A stretch of DNA of 64,000 bases from Alphaproteobacteria bacterium (GTDB lineage Bacteria; Pseudomonadota; Alphaproteobacteria; Micavibrionales; Micavibrionaceae). Of the stretch, positions 36,616 through 45,016 are shown in pieces. Every line of letters starts with the position of its first letter. The first letter of the stretch is position 1. The stretch lies in assembly GCA_009995595.1 (NCBI GenBank), contig JAACPE010000001.1, positions 620,001 through 684,000 of the forward strand, written 5' to 3'. Under the pieces are notes generated by a model, which was given only the letters and a program-made list of their open reading frames with translations, did not search any database and was not told the origin of the DNA. The position numbers were made by a program, and so were the translations under genes.

Positions 36616-37446
36616 ATGTTTTTCACAATTTCTAAAATTTTTTGGCTTTTTGCTGCGCCGTTAAATGCGATTTGGCTCCTTGTTCTTGGTGGATTAATCA
36701 TCCGTAAATGGAAAAGGGCGCTATCGAATAAAATACTCATTACAGCCGCAAGCCTTTTTGCCATCTTCGGGTTTTTACCGATTGGCTATAACATGACTGT
36801 ATTTTTGGAACGCCAATATGACCGCCCAACGACAATGCCCGATACTGTGGATGGTATCATCGTTCTTGGCGGATCATTTAACTCATATTTATCTGAAAAA
36901 ACAGGTTACATTGCCGCTAATAGCAATATAAGTCGTATTGTCGATTTTATGGCCTTATCCAATCAATACCCGAAGGCGAAAAAAGTCTTCAGCGGCGGTT
37001 CAGGGCATCTTTTACAACCCACCCGCAAAGAAGCGGATGATGCCAGAGATTTCCTTACCATGGCAGGATTTAACTCTACAGAGATTATATACGAAAGCCA
37101 GTCACGCAATACTTTCGAAAATGCACTCTATTCAAGAGAGCTTTTAGAGCCAAAAGCAGGGGAAAAGTGGATTGTAATCACCTCCGCCTTTCATATGCCC
37201 CGCACGATGGCTATTTTTAAAAAATTAGACTGGGATATTATTCCGTATCCCTCAGATCCAAAAACAGACAAACAATATCAATTCATCCCCAAACCCTTCA
37301 GCGTGGTCGGAAATTTCTTTTTACTCGGTAAATCGATACGTGAATTTATTGGTGTGGGTGTTTATTATATGACTGGAAAAAGCGCTTTATTGTTTCCATA
37401 CCCGCCTTTACCATCGCCTTTGGATCAAGAAAACAAGGAGAGCTAA
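36616..37446 (+). CDS. YdcF/ElyC-like DUF218 protein
   Basis: The 276-residue protein has two N-terminal membrane helices (about 7-27 and 36-56), then a DUF218 domain: VDGIIVLGGS (81-90), KKVFSGGSGH, EADDARDFL, ESQSRNTFENA and VITSAFHMPRTMAIF. E. coli ElyC of this family affects peptidoglycan precursor recycling and enterobacterial common antigen lipid; SanA is also related. It is followed by a murein transglycosylase gene overlapping by one base, which supports an envelope role. Confidence 0.85.
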   Translation: MFFTISKIFWLFAAPLNAIWLLVLGGLIIRKWKRALSNKILITAASLFAIFGFLPIGYNMTVFLERQYDRPTTMPDTVDGIIVLGGSFNSYLSEKTGYIAANSNISRIVDFMALSNQYPKAKKVFSGGSGHLLQPTRKEADDARDFLTMAGFNSTEIIYESQSRNTFENALYSRELLEPKAGEKWIVITSAFHMPRTMAIFKKLDWDIIPYPSDPKTDKQYQFIPKPFSVVGNFFLLGKSIREFIGVGVYYMTGKSALLFPYPPLPSPLDQENKES

Positions 37447-38417
37447 TGAGAAATTACTTTAAGAAAATAGTCTTAACTTTTGTTTTTGCATTGTCTTTTT
37501 ACTCCACCTCCTTAAAAGCAGAGACATTTGAGTCATGGCTTGCGCAAACAAAGATAGAGGCGCGCGCCCATGGCATATCTCATGCTACTATTGACGCAGC
37601 GTTTTCAGACGTCGCCTTAATTCAGCGGGTTGTTGAACTGGATAAAAAACAACCTGAAACGAAAAAAACTTTTGTTCAGTACCGCGAAGCAATTGTGAAC
37701 CAAAATCGCATCACAAAAGGGCGCGCCCTTATTCAGCAACACGCCGACGCTCTGAATGAAATAGAAGCGAAATATGGGGTACCTAAACAATTTATTGTTG
37801 CCCTTTGGGGAATTGAAACCAATTTTGGCTCAAACACTGGGGGATTTAAGGTTATCCCCGCGCTCGCAACACTAGCCTATGACGGGCGCCGTCGTGAATT
37901 TTTCACACGTGAGTTGATGAACGCCCTTCAAATTATTGATGATGGCCACATTTCTGCCGCCAATATGAAGGGGTCATGGGCAGGGGCAATGGGGCAGAAT
38001 CAATTTATGCCCTCAAGCTTTAATGCCTTCGCCGTTGATCATAATGGTGATGGAAAGCGTGACATTTGGGGCACTTATATTGACATTTTCGCTTCAAGCG
38101 CAAATTACCTCAAGAAAAACGGCTGGAAAACTGGGGAAATTTGGGGTAGACGCGCACAACTTCCCGCCAATTTTCCAGAAAACATGATAGGTCCTAAAAT
38201 ACAAAAACCAATTTCATATTGGGCCAATCTAGGCGTTAAAAAATATGGTGGCGGCGCATTACCTAATGAAGATATGATGGCTTCAATCGTAGCGCCAGAT
38301 GGGCTAGGCGGAGAGGTTTATATTGTGTATAATAATTATCAGACTATTATGGATTGGAATAGATCTACCTATTTTGCCACATCCGTAGGTCTTTTGGCTG
38401 ATCAGCTGGCACGATAA
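37446..38417 (+). CDS. Membrane-bound lytic murein transglycosylase (MltB-like)
   Basis: The 323-residue exported enzyme has a signal peptide (about 1-25, ending LKA) without a lipobox, so it is probably periplasmic. Catalytic Glu124 is in ALWGIETNFG, and the MltB family core GSWAGAMGQNQFMPSSF follows. These enzymes cleave the MurNAc-GlcNAc bond to leave anhydroMurNAc ends. A DxDGDxxxDIW segment (DHNGDGKRDIW) is a typical calcium-binding site. The gene overlaps the YdcF-like gene by one base, with rlpA next. Confidence 0.93.
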   Translation: MRNYFKKIVLTFVFALSFYSTSLKAETFESWLAQTKIEARAHGISHATIDAAFSDVALIQRVVELDKKQPETKKTFVQYREAIVNQNRITKGRALIQQHADALNEIEAKYGVPKQFIVALWGIETNFGSNTGGFKVIPALATLAYDGRRREFFTRELMNALQIIDDGHISAANMKGSWAGAMGQNQFMPSSFNAFAVDHNGDGKRDIWGTYIDIFASSANYLKKNGWKTGEIWGRRAQLPANFPENMIGPKIQKPISYWANLGVKKYGGGALPNEDMMASIVAPDGLGGEVYIVYNNYQTIMDWNRSTYFATSVGLLADQLAR

Positions 38418-38443
38418 CTTTTAACGATAATTGAGTATTCGCT

Positions 38444-39586
38444 ATGAAAAAACTGCCCCTTATTTTTACCGCATTTATCTGTGCAGGACTTCTTAATGCC
38501 TGTAGCGAGGCGCAATATGCCGCGCATGTTGCAAAACAAATCCCAATTTCGAGCGATGTTAAAAACAAAAGTGTTGGTCACTATAAAGTAGGCACCCCCT
38601 ATAAGATTGCTGGGCGTCAATACTACCCAGAAGAGCATTTTAAATTTTCTGAAGTCGGGATAGCGTCTTGGTATGGGCCGCAATTTCACGGCAAAAAAAC
38701 CGCTAATGGTGAAATTTTTGATAAGTTTGAGTTAACCGCTGCTCACAGAACACTCCAAATGCCAAGCATCGTGCGTGTAACAAACCTTAAGAATGGGCGC
38801 AATATTATTTTACGGATCAATGATCGCGGTCCATTTGCTCATGACCGTGTTATCGACCTATCAGAACGCAGTGCAGAACTTTTGGGCTTTAAAAATGATG
38901 GCACAACGAAAGTTCGTATTGATGTGTTAGAAGAGGCAAGTAAGCAAGTTGCCTCTCTGGCGCGTAACAAACAGTCAACCCGTGGTTTTGAAGTTGCTCT
39001 CAATCAGAATAAAACTTACTTAAATAATACAAAAGCTGAGATACGCAGTGCCCCCATTCAGACAGCACAAAGGGCAATAAGTGGATCATATCAAGCGAAC
39101 AATGTTGAAAATAATGGCGTACAAATTGCCCGTGCCTCTGAGGCGGTGGAGAGGCAAGCACTTAATACAATTGAACCAGCCGCGTCGACTTATGGACAAA
39201 GTGTGAGCATTACTCCGCCTACAAAGCCTGTTTATGAACCCATTACAACAATCGAACTCCCCCCCAACAAACCCACGTTCGATAATACCTCAAGAGAAAT
39301 TCAAATGGCTGGATTAACATCAAACTCAATCATGAACGTGCCATCACCGCTTGCAAAACCGAATAGTTTTTTTGTTCAGGCTGGCTCGTTCCAGAATGAG
39401 CAAAATGCCCTGAGTTTTAGCAAAAAATTAGCGCAATATGGGGATTCACGTGTTTATCGCACAATGGTCAACAATCAACCGACATTCCGTGTTAAGCTCG
39501 GCCCTTATGATGACAATATGACAGCAAGCCGTGCCTTAGAAACTATTCAGGCCACGGGTACTAATGGCGTTATTGTAACAAAATAA
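38444..39586 (+). CDS. rlpA: Septal ring lytic transglycosylase RlpA family lipoprotein
   Basis: The 380-residue lipoprotein has lipobox LLNAC (Cys20), a DPBB domain (GIASWYGPQFHGKKTANG, DRGPFAHDRVIDLS) that carries the transglycosylase activity, a long low-complexity linker (about 185-300), and a C-terminal SPOR domain (FFVQAGSFQNEQNA to the end) that binds denuded glycan at the division septum. It lies between the MltB-like gene and the DacA-family gene, forming a peptidoglycan-remodelling block. Confidence 0.95.
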   Translation: MKKLPLIFTAFICAGLLNACSEAQYAAHVAKQIPISSDVKNKSVGHYKVGTPYKIAGRQYYPEEHFKFSEVGIASWYGPQFHGKKTANGEIFDKFELTAAHRTLQMPSIVRVTNLKNGRNIILRINDRGPFAHDRVIDLSERSAELLGFKNDGTTKVRIDVLEEASKQVASLARNKQSTRGFEVALNQNKTYLNNTKAEIRSAPIQTAQRAISGSYQANNVENNGVQIARASEAVERQALNTIEPAASTYGQSVSITPPTKPVYEPITTIELPPNKPTFDNTSREIQMAGLTSNSIMNVPSPLAKPNSFFVQAGSFQNEQNALSFSKKLAQYGDSRVYRTMVNNQPTFRVKLGPYDDNMTASRALETIQATGTNGVIVTK

Positions 39587-39620
39587 AAATATTTAAACTT
39601 TATAATCAGAGGAACATTTT

Positions 39621-40763
39621 ATGCCCTTATCCAGATTTCTATCCGGATTTTTAATGATGACCGTTTTTATAATCGTGAGTCAATCTTGCGCGCACGCCGT
39701 TATAGAAATACCTGCCAAACAAGCCATTTTATTAGATGATGAAACAGGGCAGGTTTTATTTAAAAAAGATCATAAAACCCAAATGCCAACATCTTCGATG
39801 AGTAAGGTTATGACCATGTATATGGTTTTTGATGCGCTTCAATCCGGTAAAATTACAATGGACACCGAATTTACGGTGAGTGAAAAAGCATGGAGAAAAG
39901 GCGGCTCAAAAATGTTTGTTGGGCTCAACGAAAATGTCAAAATAAGCGATCTTATCAAAGGCGTTATCGTACAATCAGGCAATGATGCAACCATCGTCCT
40001 TGCCGAAGGATTGGCGGGAACAGAAGAAAATTTTGCAGATGCCATGAACGTCAAAGCAAAAGAGATTGGCATGGAAAATTCTAACTTCACCAATGCGAGT
40101 GGCTGGCCTGATCCGAACCACTACTCGACAGTCTATGATCTTGCGATTTTAGCAAAACGAATTCACAAAGATTTCCCTGAGTATTCCAAATTTTATACGC
40201 AAAAAGAATTTGAATATAATGGTATCAAACAGCCCAATCGTAATCCGCTTCTTTATAAAGACATTGGGGCAACGGGTTTAAAAACAGGCCATACCGATGC
40301 GGGCGGCTATGGTTTAATTGGCACAGCGAAAAAAAACGGGCGCAGTGTGACGATGGTTGTTAACGGCCTCTCAAACGAGCGTGAGCGCGGTGACATTGCC
40401 GAACAAATCATAACGTGGGGACTCAACAGTTTTGAAAACAAAGAACTCTATAAAGCGGGCGATGAGGTTGCGGCGGCGCGTATCGCTTTTGGTAAACAAA
40501 CAAGTGTGCCTCTCACAGTAAGAGACACGTTATTTTTTACCCTTCCTAAGAAAAACCAAAAAGACATCAAAATCAGCGTACATTATCAAAGCCCTCTTCG
40601 TGCGCCTATTCAGGCAGGCAAAGAAGTTGCAACGTTAAAAATCTCAATCCCTGATATGGGTGATTATGATTACCCTCTTTACACAGCAAATGACGTTGAA
40701 CAACTCGGCTTCTTTAAGCGTGCTCTTGCCAACGCAAAACATCTTATTTTCAGCGAACGCTGA
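39621..40763 (+). CDS. D-alanyl-D-alanine carboxypeptidase (PBP5/DacA family)
   Basis: The 380-residue protein is exported (hydrophobic start, about 5-25) with the penicillin-binding motifs SMSK (Ser59, Lys62), SGN (119-121) and KTG (221-223). A C-terminal beta domain (PBP5_C) and an amphipathic tail probably anchor it to the membrane. It removes the terminal D-Ala of pentapeptides. The stop TGA overlaps the tmk ATG by one base, which is common in alphaproteobacteria (dac-tmk-holB). Confidence 0.95.
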   Translation: MPLSRFLSGFLMMTVFIIVSQSCAHAVIEIPAKQAILLDDETGQVLFKKDHKTQMPTSSMSKVMTMYMVFDALQSGKITMDTEFTVSEKAWRKGGSKMFVGLNENVKISDLIKGVIVQSGNDATIVLAEGLAGTEENFADAMNVKAKEIGMENSNFTNASGWPDPNHYSTVYDLAILAKRIHKDFPEYSKFYTQKEFEYNGIKQPNRNPLLYKDIGATGLKTGHTDAGGYGLIGTAKKNGRSVTMVVNGLSNERERGDIAEQIITWGLNSFENKELYKAGDEVAAARIAFGKQTSVPLTVRDTLFFTLPKKNQKDIKISVHYQSPLRAPIQAGKEVATLKISIPDMGDYDYPLYTANDVEQLGFFKRALANAKHLIFSER

Positions 40764-41404
40764 TGGAGCAGGGTTTATTCATCACGTTAGAAGGCGGAGA
40801 GGGGGCAGGAAAGACCACCCAAATTGAACACCTGCGTGAAGCTCTGATCCAAGAAGGTCATAGCGTCGTTGTGACACGTGAGCCAGGTGGTACACCTGCC
40901 GCAGAGGAACTACGCGGACTTTTATCCCACCCGGAATTTGGCCCTGAATGGACACCTGAAGCAGAAACGATGCTTCTTTATGCTGCGCGGTCTATGCATA
41001 TTGCTGATGTTATCAAACCCGCTCTTGCCCAAGGACGTATTGTCATTTGTGATCGCTATGTTGATTCAACACGCGTTTATCAGGGCAGCCTTCAAAAAAT
41101 GAACCCCTTTTTTCTAGAATGCCTTGAAGTGCAGATCATTGGCGATGTGATGCCCCATATTACTTTTATTTTGGATATCCCTTGCGAAGAAACAATAAAA
41201 CGTATTGAGAAGCGCGGCGGCGCAAAAGATCATTATGATAACGCCGATATAAGTTTTCATGAAAAAATCCGCCAAGGATTTTTAACGATAGCCCACCAAG
41301 AGCCCGAACGATGCAAAATCATCCGAGCCATTCAAGACGAAGCGAGTATCGCCAAAGAAATCAGAGCGAAAGTTACTGCTCTTATTAGAGAGGTTAGTGC
41401 CTAA
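40763..41404 (+). CDS. tmk: Thymidylate kinase
   Basis: The 213-residue P-loop kinase phosphorylates dTMP to dTDP. Walker A is GGEGAGKTT (11-19), the DRxxxS motif is DRYVDSTRVYQG, and the lid/LID-like arginine region has RIEKRGGAKD. The start at 40763 overlaps the dac stop by one base and the stop overlaps the holB ATG by one base, so translation of all three is coupled. Confidence 0.97.
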   Translation: MEQGLFITLEGGEGAGKTTQIEHLREALIQEGHSVVVTREPGGTPAAEELRGLLSHPEFGPEWTPEAETMLLYAARSMHIADVIKPALAQGRIVICDRYVDSTRVYQGSLQKMNPFFLECLEVQIIGDVMPHITFILDIPCEETIKRIEKRGGAKDHYDNADISFHEKIRQGFLTIAHQEPERCKIIRAIQDEASIAKEIRAKVTALIREVSA

Positions 41405-42558
41405 TGCTCGACAGCTTACTTGATGATGATTATGAACAAAACAGTGAAAGCTATAACATAACGCCCTTGGAAGGTTTAAAAGAACCACGCCATTCTGATG
41501 TTTGCCTTGGGCATCAAAATATTGAAAAACAAATATTAGACCTTTACCATAATGGGCAGATGCCCCACGCGGTCATATTTTCAGGCCCGCGCGGGATAGG
41601 AAAATCAACGTTTGCCTTTCGTACAGCGCGTTTTTTACTCAAGCACGGCCTAAAAGACAGTAACCAAGGCGGCCTATTTGGTGACGCCTTACCAACAGAG
41701 CCATTGACAACCCTTGACGTTGCAAAAGACGATCCTGTTTTTTCAAAAATTGCCGCAGGTGGCCATCCTGATCTTATCACTATTGAACGCGCAATTGACC
41801 CACGCAAAGGAACGATCAAAGAGGCTCTAGATGTTGATACGGCTCGAAAAGTCACCCCGTTTTTACGCATGACGCCATCAGAAGGCGGTTGGCGCGTTGT
41901 GATTATTGATGATGCCGACACCATGAACCGCAACGCACAAAATGCACTTTTGAAAATCCTTGAAGAGCCGCCTAAAAATACACTGCTCATACTTATTGCC
42001 CACAGGATTGGCGCGATGATACCAACCATTAGATCACGCTGTCGCACAATGACTTTTCAGAGCTTAAGTCATACTGACATGGATAAGCTTCTTGATAAAG
42101 TCGCTGGCGCGGCGTTGTCGGGTGATCAAAAAGCCATGATTATGGCGATGGCAGAAGGGCAAATTGGTAAAGCGATTGATCTGTATGAAAATGAAGGGTT
42201 AGAGACCTTACAAAGCCTCATCGCGCTCTGCGCGTCATGGCCAGATATGCCATGGGTTGATATTCATCATCTGGCGGATCAAATTGGACGGGCAGGGCAG
42301 GAAAATGCCTATATGGCGTTCGAGCAGTCCTTCCTTTGGATGACCTCAACCATGACATTTGCCAAGGCTAAAGGCGAGAATGCTTTACAAAAACCGCTTT
42401 ACCAAGGCGTGTTTAGCTCCATGATGGCGCATTATTCGCTTGAACAATGGCTAAACATCTGTGAAAACCTTAAAGAGCATTTTGAACGGGCGCGTTATGC
42501 CAATTTGGATAAACGCCAAGCCGTCCTTGCTGCTTTTTCATATCTTGACGCTAATTAA
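41404..42558 (+). CDS. holB: DNA polymerase III delta' subunit
   Basis: The 384-residue clamp-loader subunit has a P-loop-like GPRGIGKST (61-69), VVIIDDADTMNRNAQNALLKI in the Walker B region and RSRCRTMTF, typical of delta' and gamma/tau. A Pro-rich EEPPKNT segment follows. It helps load the beta sliding clamp at primed sites. The one-base overlap with tmk and the metG gene 20 bases on complete the tmk-holB-metG-tatD order common in this class. Confidence 0.93.
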   Translation: MLDSLLDDDYEQNSESYNITPLEGLKEPRHSDVCLGHQNIEKQILDLYHNGQMPHAVIFSGPRGIGKSTFAFRTARFLLKHGLKDSNQGGLFGDALPTEPLTTLDVAKDDPVFSKIAAGGHPDLITIERAIDPRKGTIKEALDVDTARKVTPFLRMTPSEGGWRVVIIDDADTMNRNAQNALLKILEEPPKNTLLILIAHRIGAMIPTIRSRCRTMTFQSLSHTDMDKLLDKVAGAALSGDQKAMIMAMAEGQIGKAIDLYENEGLETLQSLIALCASWPDMPWVDIHHLADQIGRAGQENAYMAFEQSFLWMTSTMTFAKAKGENALQKPLYQGVFSSMMAHYSLEQWLNICENLKEHFERARYANLDKRQAVLAAFSYLDAN

Positions 42559-42578
42559 GTTCATTTCAGGAGTTTATT

Positions 42579-44159
42579 ATGGCTGAGCAAAAGCCTCCTT
42601 TTTATATCACAACCGCTATTTCCTATGTAAACGGTAGCCCGCATTTGGGACACGCCTATGAACAGATTTTGACTGACACCATGGCACGCTTTAAGCGCCT
42701 GGATGGGCATGAGGTCATGTTTTTAACAGGCACGGATGAACACGGCCAAAAAGTAGCCAAGACTGCCGAGGCCAAAGGCATGGAGCCAAAAGCGTTCTGT
42801 GATCTGATATCTCAGGAATTTGTTGGCATGACGCAGATGCTTAATATCTCTAACGATGATTTTATCCGCACAACAGAGCCGCGTCATTATAAAGCCTCCC
42901 AAGCGATCTGGAATGCTATTAAAGAAAACAATCCTGAGGACATTTACCTTGGAAAATACGAAGGGTGGTACTCTGTCCGCGACGAAGCCTACTTTGCCGA
43001 AAGTGAGCTAACCGAAGGCGTCGATACGCAAGGTAATAAATACAAACTTGCTCCCACAGGCGCACCAGTTGCATGGGTTGAAGAAGAAAGTTATTTCTTT
43101 AGACTTTCCGCTTACACTGAAAAGCTCCTTGATTATTATGCCGCGCATCCCAATTTTATTCAGCCCGATGCCCGCCGTAATGAAGTCATTTCATTTGTTA
43201 AAGGCAATCTTCAAGACATATCCATTTCCCGCACAAATTTTAGCTGGGGCGTTCCTGTTCCGGGTGATGATAAGCATGTAATGTACGTCTGGCTTGATGC
43301 GCTGACCAATTATATTACAGGAATTGGTTATCCTGAAACAGGTGGAGATGATTACAAAAAATTCTGGCCTGCGGATTATCATGTCATTGGTAAAGACATT
43401 ATTCGTTTCCACTGTGTTTATTGGCCTGCATTCTTGATGGCTGCTGGCCTAGAACTGCCTAAAGCTGTTTTTGCCCATGGTTTTATAAATGTGAACGGCG
43501 CTAAAATGTCCAAATCAGTTGGTAATGTAATTGCCCCTAATGACCTTATCGAAACCTATGGTCTTGACCAAACGCGCTATCTCCTGATGCGTGAAGTGCC
43601 TCATGGTCAGGATGGAAACTTTGCCCATGAACACGCCGTGCAGCGTATTAATAGTGACCTTGCCAATGGACTTGGCAACCTGGTGCAGCGCTCGCTTTCT
43701 ATGATTCATAAAAATTGTGATGCCAAAATTCCTAAGCCTAATGTATATACGGACGATGATAAAAAGCTTCTTGATCACGCGCATAACCGCCTTATCCGTC
43801 CTGTGATGGAAGAGGTTGATAATATGCGCTTTCATCGCGCTCTGGAAAAAATCTGGCGCCTTGTGAATGATGCGAATATTTATGTTGATACACAGGCACC
43901 ATGGGCGCTTAAAAAAGAAGACCCAGAGCGCATGAACACTGTGCTTTATGTGCTCGCAGAAGTCATCCGCGTTCTTGGAATTGCAACATCTGCAGTTACT
44001 CCTGAATCAAGTGCAAAGATTTTGGATCAAATCAAAATCCCGGAAGATGAGCGTCACTTTGGCATGATCAATGACGAATACTCACTACCAAGTGATTTTG
44101 AGATTGATAAACCAGAGGGCATCTTCCCGCGTCTCGACGAAGCAGAAAAAGCCGCTTAA
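42579..44159 (+). CDS. metG: Methionine-tRNA ligase
   Basis: The 526-residue class I synthetase has the HIGH-type HLGH (22-25) and KMSKS (309-313). The connective-peptide region around 125-165 has no zinc-binding cysteines, marking it as the shorter zinc-free type, and there is no C-terminal tRNA-binding domain. It charges initiator and elongator tRNA-Met. A good AGGAG ribosome site precedes the ATG. It lies between holB and tatD. Confidence 0.97.
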   Translation: MAEQKPPFYITTAISYVNGSPHLGHAYEQILTDTMARFKRLDGHEVMFLTGTDEHGQKVAKTAEAKGMEPKAFCDLISQEFVGMTQMLNISNDDFIRTTEPRHYKASQAIWNAIKENNPEDIYLGKYEGWYSVRDEAYFAESELTEGVDTQGNKYKLAPTGAPVAWVEEESYFFRLSAYTEKLLDYYAAHPNFIQPDARRNEVISFVKGNLQDISISRTNFSWGVPVPGDDKHVMYVWLDALTNYITGIGYPETGGDDYKKFWPADYHVIGKDIIRFHCVYWPAFLMAAGLELPKAVFAHGFINVNGAKMSKSVGNVIAPNDLIETYGLDQTRYLLMREVPHGQDGNFAHEHAVQRINSDLANGLGNLVQRSLSMIHKNCDAKIPKPNVYTDDDKKLLDHAHNRLIRPVMEEVDNMRFHRALEKIWRLVNDANIYVDTQAPWALKKEDPERMNTVLYVLAEVIRVLGIATSAVTPESSAKILDQIKIPEDERHFGMINDEYSLPSDFEIDKPEGIFPRLDEAEKAA

Positions 44160-44162
44160 TCA

Positions 44163-44951
44163 ATGTGGATTGATAGCCATTGCCATTTGAACCATGCCCA
44201 TATTGAGGAATTAGGCACGCCTGATGATTTAATAAAAGCAGCAAATGAGCAAGGCGTTGAGGGCATGCTCACGATTTGCTGTAAGATGGCTGTTGAAATG
44301 CCTGAGCTCATGGCCATCACTGAAGCCAATGATAATGTCTGGTGCTCTATTGGGACACACCCGCATAATGCGGGGGAGAAGGCCGAAAAAGAAATCACGC
44401 TTGATCAACTGATCAATTTTGCCAAAAGTCACAAAAATATTATTGGAATAGGGGAGTCAGGGCTTGATTATTACTACGACAATTCCCCGCGCGATGATCA
44501 GGCAGAGAGCTTTCGTAAACATATCCGCGCCTGCTTGGCAACAGGACTTCCGCTAATCGTCCATACGCGCGACGCCGAAGAAGATACAATTCGCATCATG
44601 AAAGAAGAAAATGATGGCACCTTAAAAGCGATCATGCATTGCTTTAGCGGCACGCAGTGGCTCGCCGATCAAGCGTTAGAGCAAGGATGGACGCTTTCTT
44701 TTTCAGGTATAGTGACCTTTAAAAAAGCACTAGAACTCCAGGAAATTGCCAAAAACACGCCGTTGGAAAGAATTTTGGTTGAGACAGACGCGCCATATCT
44801 GGCTCCAACACCTTTTCGCGGCAAAACCAATCAACCTGCTTATGTCATTCACACAGGACAGTTTTTAGCCGATCTTCACAATATAACCCACGAAGAGATG
44901 GCAAGAGCAACAAAAGTGAATTTTATCACCCTGTTTGATAAAATATCATAA
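44163..44951 (+). CDS. tatD: TatD-family metal-dependent hydrolase
   Basis: The 262-residue TIM-barrel protein has DSHCHL (His6, His8 zone), GESGLDYYY, LIVHTRDAEED, MHCFSGT and ETDAPYL, the metal-ligand and catalytic motifs of TatD DNases. E. coli TatD is a 3'-5' exonuclease and magnesium-dependent DNase. It starts three bases after metG. Downstream, a separate promoter for the exported protein begins within 10 bases of its stop. Confidence 0.92.
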   Translation: MWIDSHCHLNHAHIEELGTPDDLIKAANEQGVEGMLTICCKMAVEMPELMAITEANDNVWCSIGTHPHNAGEKAEKEITLDQLINFAKSHKNIIGIGESGLDYYYDNSPRDDQAESFRKHIRACLATGLPLIVHTRDAEEDTIRIMKEENDGTLKAIMHCFSGTQWLADQALEQGWTLSFSGIVTFKKALELQEIAKNTPLERILVETDAPYLAPTPFRGKTNQPAYVIHTGQFLADLHNITHEEMARATKVNFITLFDKIS

Positions 44952-44958
44952 TAAACTC

Positions 44959-44987
44959 TTGACATAATCTTAAAATTTAGTCATAAC
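44959..44987 (+). promoter_or_regulatory. Sigma-70-like promoter of the 603-residue exported protein
   Basis: TTGACA (6/6) and CATAAC (4/6) are spaced 17 bases apart. The leader carries GAGGAG six bases before the ATG at 45017, a strong ribosome binding site. Together they indicate the gene is expressed independently of the tatD group. Confidence 0.6.
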
Positions 44988-45016
44988 ACTTACATCAATT
45001 TATCGAGGAGTGTGTC

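Noticed and set aside
41544-42047. A 167-residue frame on the minus strand opposite holB
   Set aside because: It mirrors the strongly conserved holB coding frame and has a composition typical of antisense frames; no evidence of a real gene.
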